A DNA stretch of 64,000 nt from Sepiola atlantica (Eukaryota; Mollusca; Cephalopoda; Sepiida; Sepiolidae). Made by a program: the position numbers and the translations under genes. The notes under the pieces were generated by a model. The model was not told the origin of the DNA, did not search any database, and worked only from the letters and a program-made list of their open reading frames with translations. Shown one piece after another: positions 52,965-63,089 of the stretch. Numbering within the stretch: position 1 is the stretch's first letter; each line of letters begins with the position of its first letter. The stretch is taken from NCBI GenBank assembly GCA_963556195.1, contig OY744525.1:62314272-62378271 (forward strand), written 5' to 3'.

Positions 52965-53117
52965 TGCCGGTCAGGTCTTCAATCTAGGATCAAAGTGGTG
53001 TATCTGTTCTGTCTTCTGTTAAGAGTGGGAGAAACCCTCCTCGATTCGGGAAATTTCTAATTTTGTTCCTAATATAGAATGCTCTTTCTTGGAGAGCTGG
53101 ATTTTCCCAGCAAGTAC
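52965..53117 (+). mobile_element. U2-headed SINE, family B, 3' truncated
   Basis: ATCTAGGATCAAAGTGGTGT then ATCTGTTCTGTCTTCTG; the body continues to GAGAGCTGGATTTTCCCAG and stops without the tail. It lies directly after another family B copy in the same orientation. Confidence 0.55.
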
Positions 53118-53929
53118 CCCCTCCCCCAATTCTTATCATAAAGCCAAGATCGATTCTAATTCCATACTGCTCCACATTTTTAAAGTTGATCTATATTTGT
53201 ATATGTCAGGTCAGCTTTAGATAACCTATGACACTTCCCGTGTCATAATCTTTCTGAATGTCTGGTTTGGTTGAATTCCAATCAGTAATTCTTTTTGAGT
53301 CCATAACAGACAAACACACAAATAGTAGACCATTTATTTTATTTATGTACATATAGCAATGGCTTCATTTAGATACTGCCACAGAATGGGCTGAACATGC
53401 AATCAAAACACTATTTTTATTACTCTTCCATACATATTAATTGCATAACATCTGCTCATAAGAACATGAAAAAAAAATGGCTATATTCTATTAAAAATGC
53501 CGGGTTGATTTGACTTGGTTAAGATCTGCTGTTATCATGCTCAAAATAGCTGTTGGAATGAAAACGGTGCTAGACACGAACAGCTGCAGCAATATTTAAT
53601 GACAGAATCTCTTCCTTCTCTCCTTCCAAACATGAGTAGTATGCCATAATGGTTCAATATGATATTATTAATAAACATGGTATCCAATTAGCATCGAACA
53701 ATGACTGCCAACCTCCATTGTTTAAACCGTAACACTGGGAGGTCATAACGATATATGTCAGTGGGTTAGAATGTTATCGGCTGATATTAAACAGATTTTG
53801 ATAATAACAAGAAAAAACTAACAAACAGAACGGTGAGACGTTAATGTACACGCGAAAGGTTACTTGTCGTATCAAGATGGAGATTCCGTGTCAGTCTGGA
53901 AATAGAACTCGGAACATTATTTGAAAGGT
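53118..53929. other. no gene seen; spacer
   Basis: Moderately AT-rich; no repeat or coding match recognised. Confidence 0.45.
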
Positions 53930-54055
53930 TTGATTGTTTGGCTACATGACTTGTTAACTCTTTTTGGGTTACTTAATACTGAAACACAATAGAAGGCTGT
54001 TTTGCCTGTTGTACGGCATATCAAGCTTTTTTTGAGTTATATAATGCTTAATTTT
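53930..54055 (+). repeat. two copies of the ACGGCATATCAACC repeat
   Basis: TTGTACGGCATATCAAGCTT and GGGTTACTTAATACTGAAAC: decayed copies like those at 52194. Confidence 0.4.
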
Positions 54056-54081
54056 GATCATTTTCGTGCAGATTTAATTGT

Positions 54082-54240
54082 TCTGCAGAAAGGTGGGGCA
54101 CAAGGCCGGAAGGTGGGGGAAGCCAGCTACCCATAAGAGTCACTCTGGTTGAATACAAAAATAGCCGCCTGCTTTCCCCAGTAAGGGTGCCTCAACAATC
54201 CAAGGAGGAGATAATGCTTGGGAGGGTGTACCCTAAGACC
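54082..54240 (-). mobile_element. family A-related fragment
   Basis: AAGGTGGGGCACAAGGCCGG, then a CTTTCCCCAGTAAGGGTGCC block and TGCTTGGGAGGGTG match the antisense family A body with many changes; no head. Confidence 0.45.
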
Positions 54241-54368
54241 AAGTCAAACGATATCTCATTTCGACAGAGGAGGATCTGATTATCAGCAAGGCATTCCCTA
54301 GGTTGCCGGAATGATACCAAGGTGAACTTGGCTGGTATGAAAACAGCCGGGGAATCAGTCCCATTTTT

Positions 54369-54573
54369 ACTTACCTCCCCATAAGGGCAGAGTTGGACAG
54401 AATGTCGGTTTTTAATGTGGGTGAAATCCAGCTCCCCAAAAAAGATGGGCATTCTGGATTTGGAAATAATAATTAAAATTGTCTCCGTCTAGAAGGATTT
54501 CTTCTTCACTAACCGAAGACAGAAAAGATGAAGTGTAGTATACTACACTCTGCTCTTAGCTAAAATGCCGGCG
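54369..54573 (-). mobile_element. U2-headed SINE, family B
   Basis: Minus strand: CGGCATTTTAGCTAAGAGCA then GAGTGTAGTATACTACACTT, TCTTCGGTTAGTGAAGAAG, CAGAATGCCCATC and the tail TCCAACTCTGCCCTTATGGG, GAGGTAAGTA. The head is followed by the TACACTTCATCTTTTCTG block of the subfamily with 5142 and 56513. Confidence 0.65.
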
Positions 54574-54745
54574 ATCCAGTCATTATAGTTTGATAAAAGG
54601 TTTTATGCTTCAAGTTCTTAAAATCTTCAAATATTTATTGATTAATTTCTTTTGTAGACATATACTTTGGAAATAGTCTGCAAACGATTCTGTTTGACAC
54701 GGAACTGGGATCCTTACAGGTACTACCACGCCAGGTTCGAGTGTT

Positions 54746-55030
54746 TATTTACCTCCTCTTAAGGGGGTTAGACACAAGGTCAGATGTGGTTTTGAAAAGC
54801 CAGCACACTGAAAGAATTGCACTCTGGCCTACAAAAAATGCCTGAGCAGTCCCGTCTGCATTCCCCGGTAGGGTCGCCTCAAGCAATTAGCAATGAACTA
54901 ACCCCTTCTCAAGGGGTGAGAAGGTTAAGCCTGGGAGGGTTGATCTTTTAGGACTGAATAAAACCATACCTCAGCTCGACAACAACAAAGCCACTCTCGG
55001 ACTGATTGTCGAGCACGTGTCCTCAACTGG
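54746..55030 (-). mobile_element. family A-related repeat (diverged)
   Basis: Keeps the family A 3' tail (antisense TTTACCTCCTCTTAAGGGGG, TTAGACACAAGGTC) and the CATTCCCCGGTAGGGTCGCC block, but its 5' end is CGGACTGATTGTCGAGCACG rather than U2. This links the sister family to the shared tail. Confidence 0.55.
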
Positions 55031-55350
55031 TATGAACTGGGTTAGAGTGGTCCTGAGAGTAATGGCAACTAAGGAAGGACTCCACTACTTCCCAAAGCTC
55101 CCAAATTAGAGGCTTCACCACCAGATCCAAGATTGTGTTGCGGGTTGCGGTAGACAGTTTGAGTGGTTGATATGGTTAGGAAGAAGGGTAGACAGTAAAA
55201 AGGAAATAAAAAAAATTTTAATTAAAAAAAAAAAACGTAGACAGAACTGGGGAAATATGAATTTTTCAGAGTGGTTAGGTAAGTCAGTGGAGGGTGAACA
55301 CCTTGCTCAAGGGTATCAGAGGTAGTTTCATTTGAAAGGAACCCAACAAG
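55030..55350 (+). repeat. interspersed repeat family D
   Basis: Third copy: CTCCCAAATTAGAGGCTTCA, GTTGCGGGTTGCGGTAGAC, ACACCTTGCTCAAGGGTATC. An A-rich expansion interrupts it near 55205-55235. Confidence 0.5.
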
Positions 55351-55938
55351 CCATTATATTTATTTATATTGTCATCGCCGTTGGCAGAACTCGTTACCGA
55401 GTATTGATTCCGTTCTCTTCATCTTTATATTCATTTTCGTTTATGGCTAATAAAGGCCAATTCTTCGACTTATGCTGCAAGAAATTGCGGATGGTAGGAG
55501 TGGTCGTTCTCTTTTTCTCATGTTTTCTTCCTTGCCGTTTTTCATCATTATCTACCATGCTCAACCTCCTCAAACCAAGTGACACCCGTGGACACCATGC
55601 ATCACCATCAGTTTCTATTAATCGCATCTCTCTCCTGTCTTACAACGCCGATCTGGGGCTGGGGTTGTCTCATCAAACTATTTTTCACTTATACCTTCTC
55701 TTCAGTGCTTTATCTTTGTAATATTTATGATATTTATATTCACCTATCACTATAGTAATTATATATACTAGCGGAACCCCGTAGAAATTCTAGGGTGCTT
55801 TCTCCATCAATCTGTATACTTTACTGTTAAAAATAATATTTCTTTTGAAGAGAGTAGAAAGTGGACCTTGGGTTTACTTTCGGAAGCCTCGTAAATCTCG
55901 CTTACCTTATTTTGTCCTTTAGTCCTCACATTTTATGA

Positions 55939-56310
55939 TTTATTTACCTCTCCAGGAGGTTAGGCACAAGGCCAGTTTAATCTTACTTCCACAGGTAAGA
56001 TGTGACCCAAGGTCAGGAAAGTGGGGCTTGAAAAGCCAGCGCCCGAGAAGGTGAGCACTCTGGCCATTAAAAATTGCCTGGGCAGCCCCGTCGGCATTCC
56101 CCGGTAGGGGCGCCTCAGGCAGTAAGCAATAAACTTACTCCTCCCCAAAGAGGGGAGGCAAAGCCTGGGAGGGTGGACCTCCTAGAACTGCACAGGACAA
56201 ACCCACAGACCGGCGTAAATCAAGCCCTGAAGGCCAAGACAAAACCAGTCTATGGGGTGCAGTATCCATCGGAACAGATACTACACTTTCTTCCTAGCCA
56301 AAAGGCCAAG
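55939..56310 (-). mobile_element. U2-headed SINE, family A (long form)
   Basis: Minus strand head TTGGCCTTTTGGCTAGGAAG then AAAGTGTAGTATCTGTTCCG; long-form segment with GTCTTGGCCTTCAGGGCTTG; tail CTTGTGCCTAACCTCCTGGA, GAGGTAAATAAA. It matches 3261-3635 closely, including the AGGAAG change in the head. Confidence 0.8.
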
Positions 56311-56512
56311 AATTGCTGTTTTCTAGGTCTGAATCTATCCATCTAACACTTATCGTTGACTTGTTTTTGACCTTGAAGTAATTTTTTTTAGCTCCTTACA
56401 TCAAGTGGCTTCATGCCTTGTCTTGAGCGATTTCCATAAAAATAAAAAATAATAATAGTAATAATAAATGTCTGTCAGAGTTAATACTACTAAGAGAAAA
56501 GTCCACTTTTGG

Positions 56513-56714
56513 ATTCCTTGGCCTTCCGTCAAGAGCAAAGTGTAGTATTTGTTCTGATACTATACTTTATCTTTTCTATCTTCGGTCAGTGAAGGAGAAA
56601 TCCTTCTAGACTTGGGCACTTTTTTGTTTCAAATCTTTGGGGAGCTGAATTTTCCCCACATTAAAAACCGATCTTGTATCTAACTCTGTCCTCGTGAGGA
56701 GGCAAGTAAATAAA
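56513..56714 (+). mobile_element. U2-headed SINE, family B
   Basis: Head TTCCTTGGCCTTCCGTCAAG then AGCAAAGTGTAGTATTTGTT, TGATACTATACTTTATC, GTCAGTGAAGGAGAAATCC, and tail CTTGTATCTAACTCTGTCCT, CGTGAGGAGGCAAGTAAATA. The tail hairpin CCTCGTGAGGAGG is intact. Confidence 0.75.
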
Positions 56715-57329
56715 GACCACGTCTTCTTCCCTAAAAATAATTGTCATTGTCAGCTAAACATTCTTTAAATCAATAAAAAACGAATATGTTTTTACTTTGT
56801 TTATTTATTTAAAATTTATAGCAATTTAATTCTTTTTAAAGCAATAAATATTCTCCGTCTTTTTACCGTAAAAAAATTCTCGGCTAAATATTCTTCAAAC
56901 CAATAAAACGAATGTCACTTTATGAAATGTATTTATTTAAAATTGTTCTGTTTTATTCGATAGGACGACATAATTTGATTTTGGAACAATTCATTTTAAA
57001 ATGGATAAAGTCGAAATTGTTTACCTTAGCGACATCAGATTAATCACGAACCACTGCTGATCGGACGATCTAATTTTTTTTTACTGTGTGTGAAAGGTAC
57101 ATACGCACATTAAATGTCTTAGCGTATTATTATATAGATAATGATAATAATCATAGTATAATGGCGATTTGGTGTCTGTCTATAGTCTAAACTCAGACGA
57201 TGATTCCAATCAAAGATGGTTTTAGACAACACGAGCCGTTATCATCTAGAAGCACTGCTGAGAACAGACATAACATTACAGACTAAAATAAAGATCTTGA
57301 AATCGTAAACCCACCTCAATTTAGGGGAG

Positions 57330-57880
57330 ATATGAAATATTTTTTTAATATATTAATGAGTCACTACTTATCAAGGCCAAAACCCACTCGAGGATAAGGG
57401 TTGTAAGTTGGATTATGAACGGGAGAATTGGAAACGATGGGGGGAATGGACAGAATTTGATTAAATTTGTTTACATTGCACTTAAACAAAACATGTTGTA
57501 GTGAGCTGGGAAGCAGCCCCATGGTATTGTGTTCCACAGATGGGAAGTTCTTGGAAAGAAACTCTTATTCATGGAAATTCAGTTTGATATTAGGCACACT
57601 GTAGAAAAAAGAAAAGTTCTTTGCAGTGGTTGTAGAAAGACGAGGAGGTTTTGCTGTGAATGTTTTACAGAGAGGAACCAGATATTGGAACTCAGTCGAG
57701 CACCTTCCATGGAAATAACGATAGAGTAGAGAAAGAATAGCAACCTTCTGTGAGAACGGGCTGTTGGGAAGAGAAGAGATAACCCCTCTACTCTGTTAAG
57801 GCAAGAAAGAGTCTTCCGAGCGCCCCCCCACCCCCACCCCATATGCGGCAGCAGTACCCCATCTTAGGACGTACCTGACT
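57330..57880 (-). pseudogene. LINE fragment, RT C-terminal region and 3'UTR
   Basis: Minus strand includes LLFFLYSIVISMEGARLSS and NIWFLSVKHSQQNLLVFL, then a shifted frame towards SFQELPIC-type codons, and the 3'UTR AATGAGTCACTACTTATCAA (plus strand). Same family as 4478-5090. Confidence 0.6.
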
Positions 57881-58600
57881 CTTATACAGGTAAAGGGTCC
57901 TCCATATGATGTAAAAATGAAACATCCGAAACTCTGACAGGAATGAGAAGAAACCATGATGAATAAAAAATAACCATTAATTCAGCAAATCATTTTGACC
58001 CGTTCTTTCAGCTTTCTAGACAGGAAATAGCTTGAACCTCAAGATCTCTCCTGTCGATCAAATTTGCATATCTTTGAAACGGGAAAGGAAGCGTTTTATA
58101 CTATCCAGTGTCAACTGTGTTCTTTTCTTCCAGTTTTAAAGACACTCAACTATTAAGTTAAGATATAATAAATGGCATATGTAGGTTGTGACAACAGTAT
58201 TATTTTGGCCTCATAATTGTATGACAAGAGCACCCCTGGTCATAAAATCAGAGGAGGGGGGGGGGGGCGGCGGCGTGGGAATTATGTTTTTTTTTCATGG
58301 TACAAGTACTTATATATTGAAAATTCATTAAGAAACCAGATCACTATGCAAAAAGATTTTTTTTCCAAATAAATGAAATCATTTTTTTTTATAAATCCAA
58401 ATATTTCGGCTTAACAAGCTTTTTTTCAGCGGTGTACAGACTTCCTCTTTTTCTTCATTGTCGAGATATAACGACGACGTCTCCGCTGCTGAAGAATACC
58501 GATGTGATTGGAGATAGTCCGAATAATTATAGTAAACGTTAGCGCGTGCGTTCAAGTAATGAATGTGATAACTACTTCAAATTGATGTGGTTATCACGTT
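57881..58600 (-). other. no gene seen; possible Penelope-type end near 58400
   Basis: A poly-G run is at 58257-58268. On the minus strand CGCTGAAAAAAAGCTTGTTA then AGCCGAAATATTTGG (58430-58396) resembles the hammerhead-containing end of Penelope-like elements, but one invariant core base is wrong. Otherwise nothing is recognised. Confidence 0.3.

Positions 58601-58601
<1 letters not shown>

Positions 58602-58645
<44 letters not shown>
58602..58645. repeat. (TA)n microsatellite
   Basis: About 21 TA units. Confidence 0.95.
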
Positions 58646-58819
58646 CCGCCTTTACTAAGGCCGGGCACTCTGAGAGAGTTTAATAACAAGCAGTACCACT
58701 AGCGTCATTGCAAGATCCAACACGGTTTGTTGTTGTTGATCACTATTCACTGCTCGTTGTGAATACCCGACGATTTGGCATTTCCAAAGTTAAATTCCTC
58801 CTAACTTCCAAGCTAATTG

Positions 58820-58952
58820 ACGGTGGCCGACGGGTAAGACTCTTGACTGCTGATCAGTGGCGATTTGTGATTGGAGTTCGCGCCCACCGACCGTCGGGAA
58901 TTAACTTCCTGCACTGAAGATTGCGTAAGCATGAAACATCGATGTCTGTAGG
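58820..58952 (+). mobile_element. tRNA-headed SINE ending in a hammerhead
   Basis: Head ACGGTGGCCGACGGGTAAGA with A-box TGGCCGACGGG, B box GGAGTTCGCGCCC near 58873-58885, then the ribozyme (58908-58952). Same architecture as 44910-45048, and like it only about 135 bp long. It is followed by AT-rich sequence and (TA)n(GA)n. Confidence 0.7.
58908..58952 (+). ncRNA. type I hammerhead ribozyme, near intact
   Basis: Stem I CCTGCA (58908-58913) pairs over 6 bp with TGTAGG (58947-58952). Core CTGAAGA at 58914-58920 fits CUGANGA (N is free). Stem II TTGC-GTAA-GCAT, GAAA at 58933-58936, stem III ACA-TCGA-TGT, GTC ending at 58946. The first stem II pair is U-U, as at 36405/36418. Confidence 0.75.
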
Positions 58953-58961
58953 TAATAAATA

Positions 58962-58966
<5 letters not shown>

Positions 58967-59028
<62 letters not shown>

Positions 59029-59045
59029 TAGATAGATAGATAGAT
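58967..59045 (+). repeat. (TA)n(GA)n(GATA)n compound microsatellite
   Basis: TA, then GA, then GATA units in succession. Confidence 0.95.
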
Positions 59046-59339
59046 TAAGAGATAGAGAGAGACACATACAGACTAATTTTAGATTGTCATTAATTTTTTA
59101 TATTTAACTGGCGTTGCAAAGTCACTTTTTCCTAATTCAAACAATCTAATCCAAGCTCAAATGGTGGCCTGAAGAGTAACACATCGTTCTAGTATATATA
59201 ATTTCAAAAAACATTACAAAGTCTGTTAGTATCACATAATTCCTTGAGAATATGCCATCACCCATTAAGATTTAATAAAAAACAAAAAAAACTCGGAAAT
59301 ATTTATGCACTTTAAAAAGAAAAAGAAGCGAAACAAAAA

Positions 59340-59387
59340 TGAAAGTAAAAATACTCTCTCGGGCAATTCCAGGTAGATATAGTAAGT
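59340..59387 (+). mobile_element. decayed Helitron 3' terminus
   Basis: AATGAAAGTAAAAATACTCT, CTCGGGCAATTCCAGG and GATATAGTAAG match the terminus at 46278-46310 with the hairpin partly lost. Confidence 0.4.
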
Positions 59388-59399
59388 TTAAATAAAAGA

Positions 59400-60690
59400 A
59401 AACCTTTTCTTTTTTTTTCCAAATTTATATTCACCCCCAAATAAGGCTACAGTGAATTAGGGAACAGATTGATAGGGGGCATCCTAAGTGGGGAGTTGTG
59501 CAATGAGATGTTTGTTCCCATTACATTTAAATTTCTGCATGTTGGTTCAGTCGGGGGGGGGGGGGGAGACGAGAGCAGGGAGTGAATTATGAAGGCAAGC
59601 AGTTTTAGGAAAGAAGCTACTAGAGTAGAAAGTTCATCAGACATCTAGAGACCTTCATAGTGAAGGGGTGGGATTTTGCTATTCAAAGCGTTTATGACTA
59701 TTTTGAATACACACACCAAATATTGAACTATTTAAATGATAATGAGGTGCCTCTTTTTTGATAGCGGGTTGATTCTAAAGAAACATCGAAAAATAATATA
59801 GAATTCCAATAATTTCACATTACCAAATTAGTTCTTTTATAAGTGCAAATTGGTATCTTCAATTTGAACAAAGTGCGGATAACTTGAAATATTAACAAAC
59901 TTACCAGACTTAAAAAAAAAACAAAACAAAAAAACAACTATCAAGCAATTATTCGATTGCAATGAAATGTCCAGCACTTATTCATTATTGAGTAATGACT
60001 TTTATAACGAGTAAGACTTTTAATTATGATTATTAAAAAAGAAATACATGACTCTTTTAGTCAATGTTATCCATCCACCCATTGGCTTAATGAACCTCAC
60101 CCAGAAAATGCTTTTCTAGTTCCAATTCTGTTCACTTCTTGAAGAAATAAATCTCCAAAAAATATCCCATATTAAAAATAAATTGTGTAGTTTACTTATA
60201 TAGCATTTTACTTCAGTAAGTTCTCAGAAATCAAGGGGCCCCTTCCTGGGGCTAACACTTGGTTTCGCTATGCGATACATAGATATCTGAGCGTTCATTT
60301 AAGATTCTCCTTACCTCTCAAAGCTTGAGTTAGTAAAAAAAAGTGGAGAATATTATTTTCATCTCCCCAATTGACCATATTACTATGTTATAGTTTATCT
60401 TTCTTGTGGTCTTTGCTTGGTTTGGACGGATTTCAGAACAAGAATTCATCTGGTCTGGTGGATTATCCAGTTTAGTGCTGTTACTTGAATTAACATCACT
60501 TGGAGAAGGTGCCATATTCCTCATATGGGCCAGTGTGTATGCTGAGGGGATCTTATTTGGGCTTTGAATATTATGTTATTTTGAATATTTGGTCACAGCT
60601 TACTTGTAAGGCAAAGTATCCGCATGACAGATTGTCCTGACAAACCCCTTTACAGAGAGACCGAAGATACTTGAGGATCGTGTTTAGTAG
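59400..60690. other. no gene seen; spacer
   Basis: AT-rich sequence with a poly-G run at 59554-59567. No recognised repeat or coding region; short open frames lack any family signature. Confidence 0.45.
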
Positions 60691-60691
60691 G

Positions 60692-61080
60692 CATTGTAGC
60701 AATATGGGGTAAGGTACACGATAATTGATGAAAATGAAATGCCGTGGTGGACAAAATGTGTGAAAAATGACAAACGGAAAACAGGTTAAAGTGCAGAAAA
60801 TAAATAAAAATATAAAAAGAAGAATAAGAAACAAAGAATAATGTGTCACCCACTTGTCATATTTCAACGTCACTTAAAGTCTTCTCATATGGTCCAATCG
60901 GATCATCCTTTCCTCATCCCATGTGTGTGCCTTCAAAATAAAATTATTTCCAAATCTTCACTTTTGCTGAAGACGTTCGCCAACACGAACGAAACCGGTC
61001 AAATCTCTTGTTTTTGTTTTTCTCCTGCACTTTAACCTGTTTTCCGTTTGTCATTTTTTCACACATTGTAGCAATATGCA
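60692..61080 (+). mobile_element. Penelope-like fragment with inverted ends
   Basis: CATTGTAGCAATATG occurs at both borders as a direct repeat, like a target duplication. Inside, TGTGTGAAAAATGACAAACG then GAAAACAGGTTAAAGTGCAG at 60757 is mirrored at 61026-61064. Near the right is CTGAAGACGTTCGCCAACAC then GAACGAAACCGGTC, a hammerhead-like motif of the kind known from Penelope-like elements. No reverse transcriptase remains. Confidence 0.45.
60969..61002 (+). ncRNA. hammerhead-like motif
   Basis: CTGAAGA core, stem II GTTCG-CCAACA-CGAAC with one extra base before it, GAAA, and a two-pair stem III around CCGGTC. Stem I pairing is weak. It is at best a degenerate or dimer-dependent ribozyme. 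Confidence 0.4.
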
Positions 61081-61182
61081 GATGTGTAAAAATAAGGTTA
61101 GGATCGGAAATTTCCACATAAGGTTAAAATAAAGTCGAGAGTGGAAAATTCCAGAGCAAAACCTGTATAAGAGCCAGATAAG

Positions 61183-61800
61183 TCCTAAGATGGAGTACTG
61201 CTGTCATGTTTGGGGAGGTGCTGCTGGAAACACTCTTTCTTGCTTTGGCAGAGTACAAAATCGACTTTGCAATCTAGTGGGGGATGATCTGTTCCTGACA
61301 GCCACTTTCACACAGAAGAGATGTTGGGCTAGGGTTAGGGTTAGAGATAATGCTAGCCTCTCTCTACTGTATCGTTATGTTCATGGTAGGTGCACGACTA
61401 AGCTCCAATCCCTTGCCCCCCCCTCCCTTATAAAACATTCACAACCATAACTCGCCTTTCTACAACCACATAACTTTCCTTTCCCCCCCTCTCTCTCTCT
61501 ACCAAAAACCAAACAGAACTTCCATGAGCAAAGTTTCTTTCATAGAACATCCCATCCGTAGAAACAAAATACCACAAGTCTGTTTTAACAACCGACTACA
61601 ACATGGTCGTCTTTAAGTCTAATAATAATCAATTATTTTTAAGTAATCTTTTCTGTCCGTTCCACCCATTGTTTCCAATCCTTTAGTGGTGGCGATCAGC
61701 GTCCAACTGACAATCTCTTTAACCCTTGTCCTCGAGTGGCTACCTAGTTTTGATAAGTGGTTGACCCATTAGTAAAAAAAAAAAAAAAAAAATGGTTAAA
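61183..61800 (+). pseudogene. LINE fragment, RT C-terminal region, 3'UTR and poly-A
   Basis: Codons from 61190 read MEYCCHVWGGAAGNTLSCFG, RVQNRLCNLVGDDLF, ASLSLLYRYVHGRCTTKLQS, then after a frameshift NRTSMSKVSF and PQVCF-like residues. It ends TTGATAAGTGGTTGACCCAT, TAGT and A19. This is the best 5' extension of the family at 4478-5090 and still carries its A tail. Confidence 0.65.
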
Positions 61801-62499
61801 AGTTTAGAGTCAAACTGACGTGTACCGGTAGTTGCGTTATGGGAGGAAGTGCATAACAGACAAGCAGTAGAATTTTAGCTTCTGTGAATTAGATGTCAAA
61901 GTGCTCAGATTTGGAGTCGTCATCATCCACCCAACGAGGGTTGGAAAATTCAGTTAATCTTGATGTACTTGCTGCAAAATTCTGTGAGAAGTAAATCAAA
62001 TATCAGAGCAACTAATGAAGTTATTTTGTTTACCTTATCGGAAAGATAATTTAATGAAATTGATTTAGGAACAGAATCGGTCAGGCACGAAGTGTCGAAA
62101 TTTAAATCCCATAAATACTTTCGACTTCTATTTCTTTTTATTTAATTATCGCCAGGATATTTTGTTTTTCATGACGGTGAGAAATTTGAAAGTGATTTTC
62201 AATAAAACTGTCCATTAAAAAGTAATATTTTATTCTTTTTAAATATGGAAAAATAGAAGCCGGAATTAACTATAATATTCAATCTTTTGCTGATAAACTT
62301 TAATTCAAGAAAGAAATTATTTGCGAATTGACAATTTAAATGTTTCAAAATCATTTGCAAATCTTGATTGTATTGCGTAAACATTGAGTTGAACATTCGC
62401 CACAATGATTTTTGCTTTATAGCTTTTTTGGATAAAAATCGGCTTTCAATTCTCGATTTCAGAAATGGCGGCCATGATGAAATGGCTACTTTCTATCTG

Positions 62500-62858
62500 G
62501 TACTTATGCAGATTAGAACACAAGCTAAAATCGACTTGGTGTCGGTAGTTGCCAGATGTTTATGTAGACGGCCGGACAATGCCGAAGCGCTTATCCAGGA
62601 AAAAAACAAACATTTTATAACCCTAATACCATCTTAACACTTGTTCAGTGATATTTTTCTTAAAAACCAAAAAGATTTACGTGTAAAAAAAACAACGTTT
62701 TATCATTTTTTTCCCCAGTTATACATCCAGCCACGTTTTGGATTTTTTGGACGCAAGCAACCGACTTTTCATTTGGCTTTTTCCGGCCGTTTATGTAAAC
62801 ATACATAAACTACCGATGCCAAGTCGATTTTAACTTGGGTCCTAACCTGCATAAGTAC
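62500..62858. mobile_element. MITE with about 76-bp TIRs, 359 bp
   Basis: GTACTTATGCAGATTAGAAC at 62500 and its complement ending at 62858; both arms continue with AAAATCGACTTGG, TCGGTAGTT and ACGGCCGG (62575 and 62783). No transposase. The open frame at 62368-62637 only crosses the left arm. Confidence 0.65.
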
Positions 62859-62894
62859 CTTCTATTTTATCCAAATTTTAAATGGCCCTAACTA

Positions 62895-62965
62895 TGTTTG
62901 TTTGTTGTTGCTATTGTGTTTTTATGGCATGTCGGATCATTTTAAGCCGAAATCATATATGCTTT
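62895..62965 (-). repeat. ACGGCAT-type repeat, reversed beside the 5S-like head
   Basis: TTTGTTTGTTGTTGCTATTG, TTTTATGGCATGTCGG and AAGCCGAAATCATA: the same repeat as 27975. On the minus strand it lies about 45 bp downstream of the 5S-like sequence, so it may be its 3' domain. Confidence 0.45.
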
Positions 62966-63010
62966 TGTATACGATTGAATTTTAGATGAATTTGAAGAGA
63001 TTTGTTATTA

Positions 63011-63089
63011 CATACAGCACCTGGTCTTCCCAAATGGTGACTCATTTAGTACTGGTCAGGCTCAACGTTGCTTAACTTTGGTGATCTTA
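63011..63089 (-). mobile_element. 5S rRNA-derived sequence (SINE head)
   Basis: Minus strand: AAGTTAAGCAACGTTGAGCC, TGACCAGTACTAAATGAGTC, ACCATTTGGGAAGACCAGGT and GCTGTATG correspond to the 3' two-thirds of 5S rRNA, including its internal promoter region. It is too diverged to be a functional 5S gene. Confidence 0.65.

Larger units (their letters stand above)
55768..57138 (-). mobile_element. probable Helitron with two SINE insertions
   Basis: Minus strand 5' end A|TCTATATAATAATACGCTAA at 57138 (same as 38841) and 3' end CCCTAGAATTTCTACGGGG, TTCCG, CTAG|T at 55771-55768. Between them lie U2-headed SINEs at 55939 and 56513, so the parent was shorter. Pairing these two ends is inference. Confidence 0.45.

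Noticed and set aside
55332..55721. 129-codon open frame, hydrophobic N-terminus
   Set aside because: No conserved motif, low-complexity serine/leucine-rich residues, an opposing frame of similar size, and its start lies in repeat family D.
61326..61348. GGGTTAGGGTTAG, telomere-like, also near 49037
   Set aside because: Only two units each; too short to be an interstitial telomere.
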